A stretch of DNA of 64,000 bases from Pleurocapsa minor HA4230-MV1 (GTDB lineage Bacteria; Cyanobacteriota; Cyanobacteriia; Cyanobacteriales; Xenococcaceae): positions 62,001 to 126,000 of the forward strand of contig JAHHHZ010000028.1 of the NCBI GenBank assembly GCA_019359095.1, in the 5' to 3' direction. Below, one piece after another: positions 54,172 through 63,515 of the stretch; position 1 is the stretch's first letter, and every line of letters starts with the position of its first letter. Both the position numbers and the translations under genes were made by a program. Below the pieces are notes generated by a model. The model was not told where the DNA came from and made no database searches. It was given only the letters and a program-made list of their open reading frames with translations.

Positions 54172-55086
54172 ATGGGTAAATACGGTTTTGCCATTGTTTA
54201 TCATCCCGATTATGTTGCGCCACTGCCTGATGCTCATCGCTTTCCCATGCCCAAATTTAAAATTCTACGGGATTTATTAATTAAAGATGGAGTAATTCAG
54301 CCTGAGCAGATTTTTGCGCCAGAATTGCCCGATTTAGCGTTAATTCAGCTAGTTCACACTCCAGAATACATTCAAGCATATTGCAATGGAACATTAGAAC
54401 CTAAAGCTCAACGTCGAATTGGTTTACCCTGGAGTAAAGCCTTGGCTCATCGAACTCAAATTGCGATCGGCGGGACAATCCTAGCTGCCAAACTAGCGTT
54501 AGAATATGGCTGTGCTTGTAACACTGCTGGAGGGACACATCACGCCTTTCCTAGCTATGGATCGGGGTTTTGTATCTTCAATGATTTAGCGATCGCCTCT
54601 CGTGTTTTACAGCATCAAGGCTTAGTTAAACAGATTTTGATTATCGACTGTGACGTACACCAGGGAGACGGAACAGCCTATATTTTTCAAGACGACAGTA
54701 GCGTGTTTACTTTTTCAATGCACTGTGAGGCAAATTTTCCTGGTAAAAAACAACGCAGCGATCTTGATGTTCCTTTACCCATTGGTTTAGATGACGATGG
54801 TTACCTCCAGATTTTAGCCAGTCATTTAGCAGATTTATTGAGTGCAGTAAAACCAGATTTAGTTTTGTTTGATGCGGGGGTAGATACTCATGTTAGCGAT
54901 CGCTTGGGTAAATTATCTCTCAGTGACTGGGGCATTTATCGACGAGAAAGAATGGTTTTAAGCACCTGTAAAGCAGGAGGCTATCCTGTGGCTAGCGTGA
55001 TTGGTGGAGGTTATGGTAAAGATATATCTGCATTGGTTTATCGTCACTCTTTGTTACATCGTGCAGCTCAAGAGGTCTATCAATAA
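54172..55086 (+). CDS. Histone-deacetylase-family metal hydrolase (acetylpolyamine/AcuC-like)
   Basis: 304 aa from ATG 54172. GGTHHAFPSYGSGFCIFNDL (adjacent His pair), IDCDVHQGDGTA (zinc Asp and His), and FDAGVDTHVSDRLG (second zinc Asp) define the HDAC fold with catalytic residues intact. Bacterial members deacetylate polyamines or proteins; specificity unclear. Open frame extends back to 54121 but that part is not conserved. Confidence 0.92.
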   Translation: MGKYGFAIVYHPDYVAPLPDAHRFPMPKFKILRDLLIKDGVIQPEQIFAPELPDLALIQLVHTPEYIQAYCNGTLEPKAQRRIGLPWSKALAHRTQIAIGGTILAAKLALEYGCACNTAGGTHHAFPSYGSGFCIFNDLAIASRVLQHQGLVKQILIIDCDVHQGDGTAYIFQDDSSVFTFSMHCEANFPGKKQRSDLDVPLPIGLDDDGYLQILASHLADLLSAVKPDLVLFDAGVDTHVSDRLGKLSLSDWGIYRRERMVLSTCKAGGYPVASVIGGGYGKDISALVYRHSLLHRAAQEVYQ

Positions 55087-55106
55087 GTAGTTAAACTGCT
55101 AAAATT

Positions 55107-55808
55107 TTAAAACAGTTGTTTGATTGTTTGATAACACGCTCTAATGTAATAAGTTAGCAAACTAATAATACCTAATAACTTAAATCCTTCTTCTAAAATA
55201 AAATCACCTTTCATCCCCTCAAATAAAATATCAATAACGATAGAAATAGCAAAAAAAAGTAACGCCAATATCAGTCCTAAAAGATCAGTTTGATAAATTA
55301 ATTTTCTAAAATAAAAAATGTATAAAGTAAATAGCGAGCCATAAATTACGAATAAAATTGTTTCTAATAAATGTTGTAGTGGTCTGTTGGTTTGAACAAT
55401 ATTGGCCTCTGCTCCAAATAACAAAGTCGAAAAATTTTCGTGTAGCTGAAATATATCGTCAATCAACAACCAAAGCATAATGTATGCTGAAGCCAAGAAA
55501 AAAAGTTGCCATTTCGGATTAGTTTTTTTACTAATTCTTAAAAGATAGGCGCTGAAAAAGCAAATACTCACAGCACCACACCACAAAAGTACACCAATAA
55601 TAGATACTAATCCAGTATAGGGTGCTAAGTTGCCTACTTCAGCAGGATCTGCAACTAATTCGTAGATCGAAATCTTGGTATTTTCAGTTAAAAGCCAGAT
55701 TAAAAAAATAAACAAACATGCTGGTATATATATTTTTGCCAGGCTTATTATCTGTTGTGAAGATAAGTTTACGCTTGATGTTATAAACTTATTTAATTGG
55801 TTTTTCAA
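55107..55808 (-). CDS. Integral membrane protein of unknown function (233 aa)
   Basis: About six membrane helices (about 26-46, 66-86, 104-124, 146-168, 172-194, 205-225). Conserved-looking charged residues lie inside or at helices: DDIFQLHEN, FEGMKGDFILEEGFKLLG; acid and His in these could bind a metal. Not recognised. Convergent with the HDAC-like gene, 20 bases apart. Confidence 0.75.
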   Translation of the reverse strand: MKNQLNKFITSSVNLSSQQIISLAKIYIPACLFIFLIWLLTENTKISIYELVADPAEVGNLAPYTGLVSIIGVLLWCGAVSICFFSAYLLRISKKTNPKWQLFFLASAYIMLWLLIDDIFQLHENFSTLLFGAEANIVQTNRPLQHLLETILFVIYGSLFTLYIFYFRKLIYQTDLLGLILALLFFAISIVIDILFEGMKGDFILEEGFKLLGIISLLTYYIRACYQTIKQLF

Positions 55809-55982
55809 TTTGTATAAAGAGCAATAAATAAACTTATTTTAACCTTTAGTTGGCACATAAATTTACTAATCCTTAACCAAATATTAACATAAATTCATCA
55901 ATTAATTATTACCAGGACTTGCACATTAACAAAATGATAAAATAATGCCTTAAGAAATAAGAATATTGAAGTGAATTTCAGT

Positions 55983-56001
55983 TACCCATTACCCATTACT
56001 T
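55983..56001. repeat. Short heptamer array (ACCCATT)
   Basis: Two and a half ACCCATT units in the 281-base gap before msrA; the rest of that gap holds nothing I recognise. Confidence 0.7.
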
Positions 56002-56089
56002 CGATAAATTAATGTGTTTACTTAATTGAAAACTGTTGTAAGTCATCAGACAAACTCGATCTTAGGAAAAATAACTGCTATTTAGATCT

Positions 56090-56563
56090 ATGAATAGACA
56101 AACAGCCACTTTTGGGGCAGGATGTTTTTGGAAAACGGAACATAAATTTATGAACGTCCCAGGAGTAAGCAAAACTTCAGTGGGATATATGGGAGGAGAC
56201 TTTGCTAATCCTTCTTACCTGGATGTCGTAGCTAGAATCACTGGTCATGCAGAAGTAGCACAAATTGAATATGATGCCGATATGGTTAGTTACGAAGAGT
56301 TGTTACAGATCTTTTGGCAAATGCACGATCCAACTAGCCTCAATCGTCAGGGTACAGATAGAGGTGAACAATATCGCTCAGTAATTTTTTATCATACTGT
56401 TGCGCAAGAAAAAATTGCTCGTAAGTCAAAGCTAGAGCTACAGCAGTCGCGGATTTTTGACCAAGATATTGTTACGGAGATTAAGCCAGCTAAAGAATAC
56501 TATCTTGCTACTGAAGATCATCAACAATATTTACTCAAGAAAAATCAAACCTTAGCCAATTAG
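56090..56563 (+). CDS. msrA: Peptide methionine-(S)-S-oxide reductase
   Basis: 157 aa. The active-site motif GAGCFWKTEHKF puts the catalytic Cys at residue 12; it is the only cysteine in the protein, so no intramolecular resolving Cys exists and an external reductant (glutaredoxin or thioredoxin) must act directly on the sulfenate. Family motifs VGYMGG, HAEVAQIEYD and DPTSLNRQGTDRGEQYRS are present. Confidence 0.95.
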   Translation: MNRQTATFGAGCFWKTEHKFMNVPGVSKTSVGYMGGDFANPSYLDVVARITGHAEVAQIEYDADMVSYEELLQIFWQMHDPTSLNRQGTDRGEQYRSVIFYHTVAQEKIARKSKLELQQSRIFDQDIVTEIKPAKEYYLATEDHQQYLLKKNQTLAN

Positions 56564-56782
56564 AATGACCATTTGACCATAATACAAAAATATTAAAAAG
56601 TATCCAACCTCGATCTAGCCGATAAATTGGGCAAAATCTACCGTTTTAATCGAGGTTAAACCACAGTTATAGCCGTATAAAATTAGCGATAGACAATTTA
56701 GGGTGATCGACTCGTAGGTAGTAGGTAGTAGTCAAAAAACGTCCTAACATTGTCTCGTATTGCTATACTCGTCCTGGGTTCA

Positions 56783-57814
56783 TTAATCTTCAGCAAATAT
56801 ATAACGACGTAAATCGGCAGGGTTAGGCTCAGGACTGCTTTCAGCGAATTTAACTGCCTCGTCTATGGTAGCCAACACCTTGCTGTCAATCTCTTTTAGT
56901 TCTGCTGCTGTGGCTAAATTTTGCTCAATTAGATAAGCAGCAAATTTTTTAATCGGATCCCGTTGACCCCAAAATTCCTTTTCTTGAGGATCTCTAAGTT
57001 CATCAGGATCCGCTAGAGAATGCCCTCGAAAGCGATAGGTCAAGGCTTCAATTAAGGTTGGCCCTTCTCCTGCACGAGCGCGTGCCACAGCCTCTTTAGC
57101 GAGGGTATTAACCGCTAAAACATCCATGCCGTCAACCTCATATCCTGCCATGTTAAATACACTGGCTTTTTTGTAGATTTCGGGTTGTGAAGTTGCGCGA
57201 TCGTGAGCCATGCCGATCGCCCATTTATTGTTTTCGACGACATAAATAATCGGCAATTTCCATAGCGCTGCCATATTTAAGCACTCAAAAAATTGACCAT
57301 TGTTACTAGCCCCATCACCAAAGAAACAGACTGCCACAGCATCAGAACTTTCGTCTCCCATGACTTCGCGACGATATTTACTTTGGAAGGCAGCACCCGT
57401 AGCGACAGGAATTCCTTCGGCGACAAAAGCATAACCACCCAGCAGACCATGCTCTGCCGAAAACATGTGCATTGAACCACCACGACCTTTACTACAGCCT
57501 GTTTCTTTACCGAATAATTCTGCCATGACCTCTTTTGCAGGCACTCCCGCACTCAAAGCATGAACGTGATCGCGGTAAGTACTAGAAACATAGTCGCCCT
57601 TGGTTCTCAAAGCCTTAATTATGCCCGAAGATACCGCTTCTTGACCGTTATAAAGGTGGACAAAACCAAACATTTTGCCTCGATAGTACATTTCAGCACA
57701 CTTATCCTCGAATAAGCGTCCCAAAACCATATCTTCATACAGAATGAATCCTTCTTCTTTAGTTATCTTGACAGAACTAGCATCAAATTTAGGTAAGGTT
57801 CTTTCAGCACACAT
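56783..57814 (-). CDS. pdhA: Pyruvate dehydrogenase E1 alpha subunit
   Basis: 343 aa ThDP enzyme subunit. The ThDP/Mg motif [12 protein letters not shown] with downstream [10 protein letters not shown], plus RYHGHSLADP-like [15 protein letters not shown], and the start region [16 protein letters not shown] are typical of PDH E1 alpha in cyanobacteria and plastids. The E1 beta gene is not adjacent, as usual in cyanobacteria where pdh genes are scattered. Confidence 0.95.
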   Translation of the reverse strand: MCAERTLPKFDASSVKITKEEGFILYEDMVLGRLFEDKCAEMYYRGKMFGFVHLYNGQEAVSSGIIKALRTKGDYVSSTYRDHVHALSAGVPAKEVMAELFGKETGCSKGRGGSMHMFSAEHGLLGGYAFVAEGIPVATGAAFQSKYRREVMGDESSDAVAVCFFGDGASNNGQFFECLNMAALWKLPIIYVVENNKWAIGMAHDRATSQPEIYKKASVFNMAGYEVDGMDVLAVNTLAKEAVARARAGEGPTLIEALTYRFRGHSLADPDELRDPQEKEFWGQRDPIKKFAAYLIEQNLATAAELKEIDSKVLATIDEAVKFAESSPEPNPADLRRYIFAED

Positions 57815-57965
57815 AAAACAGTTTCAAAATAAAGGCGCAGATATCTATTGAATCACAAAATTCCAGTGGGCGAAAGTATAAACCAAGACTGACGCAGTGA
57901 AATGAAAAATAAGGGTTCGAGGGAACAGGGAATAGGAACGCTTAATACTCTTACCTTTAATGTCT

Positions 57966-58318
57966 GGCGTTGCTGAATTAAGGTATGATTTTATAACAGA
58001 TGCGATCGCTAATTTAAAATAAGATCCCATAAAAATGAACTGTACTGAGTGTCCTACAGGATATGCCTAGCGGTATGCTTTAGGATAAAACTTACATGAC
58101 GAGAGTTGAAGGAGAAAATACCAGACTCAGACACTATCTAGCGCGATTACATTGAAAAACTCTGTGTTACTCGAAGTCTCTCAAGATGTTTGAATACTCG
58201 ATTAGATTATTAGTTAATTATCTTAAATTATGGGATGTTCCTGTACCTTGTAGGCAGAAATATCGTTATTCAAAGCGAGCGCATTTTTCCTTAAATCATA
58301 CCTCAATCCAGCAACGCC
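57966..58318. mobile_element. 353-bp MITE-like element, relative of the 162-bp element
   Basis: Left end GGCGTTGCTGAATTAAGG and right end (reverse complement) GGCGTTGCTGGATTGAGG; across about 25 bases the inverted repeats differ at only two positions before diverging. No transposase frame inside. The interior contains a GTCCTACAGGATATGCCTAG-type palindrome (58051-58086) similar to the GTCCTAAAGGATTAG repeat. Unlike the 162-bp element no clean target duplication is seen at its borders. Confidence 0.7.
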
Positions 58319-58347
58319 ATTGTCAGCAAATAATCAGCCTCACATCC

Positions 58348-58376
58348 AAAAAAAAGGTGAGCTAATTGCCCACCTT
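58348..58376 (-). terminator. Rho-independent terminator of clpC
   Basis: Minus-strand AAGGTGGGC and GCTCACCTT pair (9 bp with one G-T), loop AATTA, then TTTTTT. Starts 36 bases after the clpC stop. Confidence 0.88.
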
Positions 58377-58411
58377 AAACTGAAATTTAGCTTATATTTG
58401 CTCGATCTTGG

Positions 58412-60772
58412 TTAACGAGTTGCTTCTACTAATACCTGTTCTTGTACAGATGTCACGGTAGTATTACCATTCTCATCAATATCAACCAGAGCATGATCGC
58501 CATCGTTGACTCTACCAGAAAGAATTGCTTCAGCTAGACTGTCTTCGAGAAAACGCATAATTGCTCGGCGAAGAGGTCTAGCACCATAACTAGGATCGTA
58601 GCCTTCTTCAATTACTTTGTCTTCAAAAGCAGTGGTGACGCCTAAAGTAATTTCGCGTTGTTCTGCTAATCTGACTGAGATCTCTTTGAGTAAAATACTC
58701 GCAATCTGTCTAACTTCAGGCTTAGTTAACTGACGGAAAACAATAATCTCGTCCAGACGGTTAATAAATTCAGGACGGAAATAGTTTTTCAATTCCTGAT
58801 TAACTAATTCTTTGATGCGGTTATATTGTGCTTCATCTTTATTACCAGAGAAATCAAAGCCTAAACCACTACCGCCTTTTTCAATGACCTTTGACCCAAT
58901 ATTAGAGGTCATGATAATTACGGTGTTTTTAAAGCTAACAGTGCGTCCTTGAGCATCGGTCAAACGACCATCATCAAGTAGCTGAAGCATCAAGTTGAAG
59001 ACATCGGGATGAGCTTTCTCAATCTCATCAAACAGCACGATAGTATAGGCTTGACGACGTACCGCTTCGGTTAGCTGTCCACCTTCGTCATAACCCACAA
59101 ATCCTGGAGGAGAACCAATCAGCTTCGATACCGTGTGGGATTCCATGTACTCCGACATATCGATACGCACGATCGCTTCTTGCGAACCAAACATCTGCGT
59201 GGCTAAAGCTTTAGCTAATTCGGTTTTTCCCACCCCTGTAGGGCCAGAAAAGAACAAACTGGCAATTGGACGATCGCGATCGCCTAATCCAGAACGAGAA
59301 CGGCGTAAGGCGCGGGAAACGGCTTTAACTGCTTCATCTTGACCAATAACTCGCTCATGGAGATCGTCTTCCAAATACATCAGCGCTTCTGACTCAGTTT
59401 CCGTCATTTTAGTTACAGGAACTCCAGTCCAAGCAGCCACGATTTTAGCGATCGCTTCTTCATCAACTACGGGAGTTAAGGCTTCTGGATTAATACTCGC
59501 TACATCCGTCTGATTTTCTTCTTTACTCTGCAAACAGTGATTTAAATGAGTACGGGAACCAGCTTCGTCGATTAGGTCAATTGCCTTATCAGGTAAAAAG
59601 CGATCGGTAATATATCTCTCAGAGGAGATCACCGCAGTTCTAATTGCTTCGTCGGTATATTTAACTTTGTGGAAGTCTTCGTAGGTTTTGCGTAATCCCT
59701 GAAGAATCTCAATGGCATCTTCAACGGAAGGTTCACCCACCATTACTTTTTGGAAACGGCGTTCTAAGGCAGCATCCCGCTCAATATACTGGCGGTACTC
59801 ATCTAGAGTAGTACTACCAAGACACTGAATTTCGCCTCTAGCTAGAGATGGTTTGAGCATATTAGCAGCATCCATTGCTCCCCCCATTGCCCCAGCACCA
59901 ACAATAGTATGAATCTCATCAATTACCAGAATAATATTGCCTGCCTGACGGACTTCCTCCACAATTGACTTGAGACGTTCTTCAAACTCGCCTCTAAATT
60001 TAGTTCCTGCCAGCAGCGAACCCATATCTAAGCTAATTACTTCCTTGTCAGCCAAAAGAGAAGAAACATCACCCTCAACAATCCGTTGAGCTAATCCTTC
60101 AGCGATCGCAGTTTTACCAACTCCAGGTTCACCGACTAAAATCGGGTTGTTTTTGGTTCGTCTACCTAAAATTTGGACGGCTCGTTCAATTTCGGGAAAT
60201 CTACCGACTACAGGGTCAAGCTTACCTTCTCTGGCTAGATCGGTGAGGTTAATACTAAACTCTTTGAGCTTGGTTTGCTTTTCTCTGCCACCACCGAAAC
60301 TAAACGGATTATCTTTATTACCCACGGTAACTACCTCCGCTTCTCCTAATTTCTTAATTAAGTCTGTCCGTAGCTGTCTGAGGTTAACATTTTGTTTGGT
60401 CAACAACTTGACTGCCATATTGTCAGTCTGTTTAATCATCGCCAACAAAATATGTTCTGGGCTAATAAAATTACTCTTTAATTGACGTGCTTCATTGAAA
60501 GCCTGTTCTAAAATTCTTTTCGCTTTTGGGGTAAACGGAATGTTAGAAGGAATAAACCCAGAACCTTTACCAACTATTTCAATGGCTAAATTTCTAGTTT
60601 GCTCTAAGTTAATATCCAGATTAGCTAGTAATTCTGCTGCTGCTGATGTTCCCTCCCCAATCACCCCCAATAAAATATGTTCTGTCCCTACCAGATTGTG
60701 TCCTGTGTTGCGGGCTTCCTCTTGAGCAAGAACAACATTCTTTATAGCTTTTTCATTGAAGTATTCAAACAT
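58412..60772 (-). CDS. clpC: ClpC-type Hsp100 ATPase with a shortened middle domain
   Basis: Unfoldase partner of ClpP. 786 aa, against about 820-840 for typical cyanobacterial ClpC. N-domain (1-145), AAA1 with GEPGVGKT (214-221) and Walker B VIDEIH, AAA2 with GPTGVGKT (510-517), ClpP-binding GLGF (636-639). Between DEAGSR (402-407) and [12 protein letters not shown] the usual UVR/M-domain coiled coil (about 65 residues) is replaced by only about 26 residues (with [11 protein letters not shown]). So the regulatory M-domain is largely missing while both ATPase modules look intact. A strong terminator follows. Confidence 0.93.
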   Translation of the reverse strand: MFEYFNEKAIKNVVLAQEEARNTGHNLVGTEHILLGVIGEGTSAAAELLANLDINLEQTRNLAIEIVGKGSGFIPSNIPFTPKAKRILEQAFNEARQLKSNFISPEHILLAMIKQTDNMAVKLLTKQNVNLRQLRTDLIKKLGEAEVVTVGNKDNPFSFGGGREKQTKLKEFSINLTDLAREGKLDPVVGRFPEIERAVQILGRRTKNNPILVGEPGVGKTAIAEGLAQRIVEGDVSSLLADKEVISLDMGSLLAGTKFRGEFEERLKSIVEEVRQAGNIILVIDEIHTIVGAGAMGGAMDAANMLKPSLARGEIQCLGSTTLDEYRQYIERDAALERRFQKVMVGEPSVEDAIEILQGLRKTYEDFHKVKYTDEAIRTAVISSERYITDRFLPDKAIDLIDEAGSRTHLNHCLQSKEENQTDVASINPEALTPVVDEEAIAKIVAAWTGVPVTKMTETESEALMYLEDDLHERVIGQDEAVKAVSRALRRSRSGLGDRDRPIASLFFSGPTGVGKTELAKALATQMFGSQEAIVRIDMSEYMESHTVSKLIGSPPGFVGYDEGGQLTEAVRRQAYTIVLFDEIEKAHPDVFNLMLQLLDDGRLTDAQGRTVSFKNTVIIMTSNIGSKVIEKGGSGLGFDFSGNKDEAQYNRIKELVNQELKNYFRPEFINRLDEIIVFRQLTKPEVRQIASILLKEISVRLAEQREITLGVTTAFEDKVIEEGYDPSYGARPLRRAIMRFLEDSLAEAILSGRVNDGDHALVDIDENGNTTVTSVQEQVLVEATR

Positions 60773-60925
60773 GGTTTAAACAACTCCCCTTGTTTATTTA
60801 TTTAATATTTCTTTATCTTCTTTACCTAATTTATCGTTTTTGACTGTCAAGATGTAGTGGTAAAAGCCGTAATCTTGATTTTTGGGAGTTCAAATTGGCA
60901 AAATCTATACTTAGGATTAGTTCTG

Positions 60926-61528
60926 ATGATTGACGAAGGCTATATCAAATATCAATGTCATTGGGAGAAGGTTGACGCGATCGCCGAACCCGACATTGTA
61001 GAATTAAATTATTGGCACAGTCAGCTTTATCAATTAGGTTTAATCGGTGAATATAATAATGGCATTGGCTTTGGCAATCTCAGTATTCGCTTGCCTCATA
61101 GCGCACAACTAATCATCTCAGGTACACAGACAGGCGGAATTGCCAATTTAACGGCACAGCACTATACCAAAGTAATCGACTACGACTGGCAACAAAATTA
61201 TGTTACCTGCCAAGGATTAATTCAAGCTTCTTCGGAAACTTTGACTCATGCTGCGATCTACCACGCACTACCTGAAATCAATGCTGTAGTTCATGTTCAC
61301 CATCAACCGCTGTGGGAGCAATTACTAGATCGCATTTCCACTACTAATCCTGATTGTGCTTATGGAACACCAGAGATGGCACAGGAGATCATCAGATTAT
61401 GTCAACAACCTCTAACTCAAGAGCAGAAAATTATTGCCATGAGTGGACATGAATCAGGAATATTGACTTTTGGAGCTAATTTAAATCAAGCTGGTGAAAC
61501 TTTATTGAAGTACTTCACCACTATTTAA
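60926..61528 (+). CDS. Class II aldolase/adducin-like protein
   Basis: 200 aa from ATG 60926. GNLSIRLPHSAQLIISGTQTGG and AVVHVHHQPLWEQLL carry the zinc-ligand histidine pair of class II aldolase/epimerase folds (fuculose/ribulose phosphate type), with MSGHESGILTFG giving the C-terminal His. Close to methylthioribulose-1-phosphate dehydratase (MtnB)-like or FucA-like enzymes; substrate undetermined. Open frame continues back to 60857 but is not conserved. Confidence 0.82.
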   Translation: MIDEGYIKYQCHWEKVDAIAEPDIVELNYWHSQLYQLGLIGEYNNGIGFGNLSIRLPHSAQLIISGTQTGGIANLTAQHYTKVIDYDWQQNYVTCQGLIQASSETLTHAAIYHALPEINAVVHVHHQPLWEQLLDRISTTNPDCAYGTPEMAQEIIRLCQQPLTQEQKIIAMSGHESGILTFGANLNQAGETLLKYFTTI

Positions 61529-61646
61529 GTTGAGCAACTAAATTTGATCGATTAATGTGTCCAGTCAATATTTTGAGTACTTTGTCATTTTATTGATGCT
61601 GACATACGACATCGGATAACCAATTGAAACCACGGAATAATACAAA

Positions 61647-62312
61647 TTGATTAATCAATCTCGGCAGAAAAATCGTTGGCTAATTTTATCGCTCATAGCT
61701 GTTATCAGTTGCTGGTTGAGCATTGGTTTTAGTCCTGTGGCTACAGCCAAACTATTTGATGGCCCAATAGATCGACTTCCTCTGGAACAAAGAGTTTCTC
61801 TTAAAAAAGGCGAATTAGTCTTTCTGGGTGAAGCAGGTAATTATACCTCTCGTTTATTAATCTCGACTACCGTGGATAATGCTTGGCAGGTGTTAACTGA
61901 CTATGAACATTTTGCCGAATTTATGCCAGGAGTTGTCAGTAGTCAGTTACTTGAAAGTAAGGGCGATCGCAAAATTTTTGAACAAATCAATAAAATTAAA
62001 ACCCTTGTCTTTAGCATCGAATCAAGAGTTAAAGTTGCCACCATTGAATCATATCCTAAGCAAATTGCCTTTGAGGCGGTTGATGGCGATTTAAAGACGA
62101 TGAATGGGACATGGGTTTTAGAACCCGTCTCGCCTTATCCTAGCGCCCCACCAGACCAAGTTTTAATCACTCACAAGGTCATGGTTGAACCTGAAGGAGC
62201 TCCTAGTGATAGTATTTTCTTCAATATCTACGAAGATCGCCTCCAAGAAACTCTTAAAGCAATTAAACAGGAAGCAGAACGAAGAGGGGGTAATTTGATT
62301 ACTGATTACTGA
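61647..62312 (+). CDS. Exported SRPBCC/START-like protein
   Basis: 221 aa with an N-terminal signal segment (NRWLILSLIAVISCWLSIGF, ending VATA) followed by a polyketide-cyclase/SRPBCC domain (about 60-205: LISTTVDNAWQVLTDYEHFAEFM). Start is a TTG at 61647, with TAA nine bases upstream in frame and no ATG available. The C-terminal TDY and TGA are written in an ATTACTG heptamer stretch. Cyanobacterial members bind hydrophobic ligands; role unknown. Confidence 0.82.
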   Translation: MINQSRQKNRWLILSLIAVISCWLSIGFSPVATAKLFDGPIDRLPLEQRVSLKKGELVFLGEAGNYTSRLLISTTVDNAWQVLTDYEHFAEFMPGVVSSQLLESKGDRKIFEQINKIKTLVFSIESRVKVATIESYPKQIAFEAVDGDLKTMNGTWVLEPVSPYPSAPPDQVLITHKVMVEPEGAPSDSIFFNIYEDRLQETLKAIKQEAERRGGNLITDY

Positions 62313-62393
62313 GATTACTGAGATTACTGAGATCAAGTCCGTGTGATGACTTGAAATAAAGTCTCCCTAATCCCCTACATCCCTAATTCCCTA

Positions 62394-63188
62394 TTACTCA
62401 AAGTTACTGATCACTACTAACTGTCTCTGTGCTTCATACAAGAGCAAAGCAGAGGCAATGGCAACATTTAAAGATTCCACCTGATTTGCCAAGGGAATTT
62501 TTATTTGCACATCTGCTAAATCGATCAGCTCTGAGGATAATCCTGCCCCTTCATTGCCTAATAAGATCAGACTGGGGCGAGTAAAGTCAGCGTCCCAATA
62601 AGTTTTAGCTGCTTTAGAGGTAGTGGCAATAATCTGTACCCCCTGCTGCTGCTGCTGCTCAACCAACTGAGGTAAATCTTGGTTTGTCACTACAGGTAGC
62701 CCAAACCATTGACCTACACTGGCTCGCAGAACTTTGGGGCTATAAAAATCGACGCTATCAGGACTCAACCATAAACCGTCAACTCCTGCTGCTGCTGCGG
62801 TGCGGATGATTGTCCCCAAGTTGCCAGGATCTTGTAATCTTTCTAGGGCAAGACCTACAGTTCTTAAAGTCGGTACTGGTTCGGCATTTGGGCGAGGAGC
62901 GATCGCCACTACCCCATCAGGATTAACCGTAGTAGCGATCGCCTTAAGTACTTCTGGACTGACAAATTCGGCTCTAACCTCTCGTTCGGCAATTATTCGG
63001 CATAATGGCTGATGATTTTGCTGCCATCGCTCTGTGTAAAAAATAATATCTAGCTTATAATCGGCTTGGCAAGCAGCTTCAATTAAATTAGTACCTTCAA
63101 TCAGCAGTAAATTTTGCTTTTGTCGTTCCTGGGAACGATGTAGCTTGCGAACCTGCTTGACTAAAGGATTTTGAATGCTAGTTAAAAT
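62394..63188 (-). CDS. SpoU-family 23S rRNA/tRNA 2'-O-methyltransferase with ATT start
   Basis: 264 aa. An N-terminal RNA-binding domain (ILTSIQNPLVKQVRKLHRSQ; QKQNLLLIEGTNL) and a SPOUT knot: LALERLQDPGNLGTIIRTAAAAG, LGNEGAGLS and ANQVESLNVAIASALLLYE. The open frame extends upstream through tRNA-Leu to 63356, which cannot be protein. The family start corresponds to I-L-T-S, here ATT at 63188, with AAGGA about eight bases before it; no ATG, GTG or TTG is available until far into the domain. I therefore place the start at ATT 63188. Confidence 0.85.
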   Translation of the reverse strand: MLTSIQNPLVKQVRKLHRSQERQKQNLLLIEGTNLIEAACQADYKLDIIFYTERWQQNHQPLCRIIAEREVRAEFVSPEVLKAIATTVNPDGVVAIAPRPNAEPVPTLRTVGLALERLQDPGNLGTIIRTAAAAGVDGLWLSPDSVDFYSPKVLRASVGQWFGLPVVTNQDLPQLVEQQQQQGVQIIATTSKAAKTYWDADFTRPSLILLGNEGAGLSSELIDLADVQIKIPLANQVESLNVAIASALLLYEAQRQLVVISNFE

Positions 63189-63253
63189 CTTATTTTCCTT
63201 GCCTACTATTGACGAACAGTATGGTTCAAAGTAATACTTTGGTTGCCAGGCTA

Positions 63254-63338
63254 TGCGGAACTCGGGACTTGAACCCGAATGTTTTAAACAAACACTAGAA
63301 TCTGAATCTAGCGCGTCTACCAATTCCGCCAGTTCCGC
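63254..63338 (-). tRNA. tRNA-Leu, anticodon CAG
   Basis: 85 nt on the minus strand. Acceptor arm GCGGAAC/GTTCCGC with discriminator A, D loop with TTGGTAGACGC, anticodon stem CTAGA/TCTAG with loop TTCAGAT (anticodon CAG), long type II variable arm, and T arm TCGGG-TTCAAGT-CCCGA. CCA is not encoded. Lies 65 bases upstream of the methylase start, the same strand. Confidence 0.96.
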
Positions 63339-63515
63339 ATTATAAATTGAATCCACAAGCTCTTATTATGATTGACTTTTATATTCAATGTCAAACTTAA
63401 AATTCGCCTTCAATTAATTTTTTTAGTCTAAAACTGTTCAATTGAATTTTTGAAGTCTATCTTAGTATTGCTTAAAAGCCCAAATAAATATATTTGATCT
63501 CAAGAGGATAAAGCC

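Larger units (their letters stand above)
57815..58411. other. Intergenic region between pdhA and clpC
   Basis: 597 bases: the 353-bp MITE-like element (next entry), and the clpC terminator. Apart from these I see no gene; an open frame from 58030 is antisense to the element end. Confidence 0.65.

Noticed and set aside
57845-58030. 61-aa minus-strand frame with YLNSATP
   Set aside because: Arises from the inverted-repeat end of the MITE-like element; no family match.
57958-58326. 8-bp target duplication around the 353-bp element
   Set aside because: TAATGTCT on the left and ATTGTCAG on the right do not match in register; I do not claim a duplication.
60147-60485. 112-aa plus-strand frame antisense to clpC
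   Set aside because: Shadow of the clpC coding sequence, as are many other long antisense frames in aspS, ftsY, hemL and purD.
63189-63356. N-terminal extension of the SpoU methylase to 63356
   Set aside because: It translates through a complete tRNA-Leu gene and contains no family sequence.
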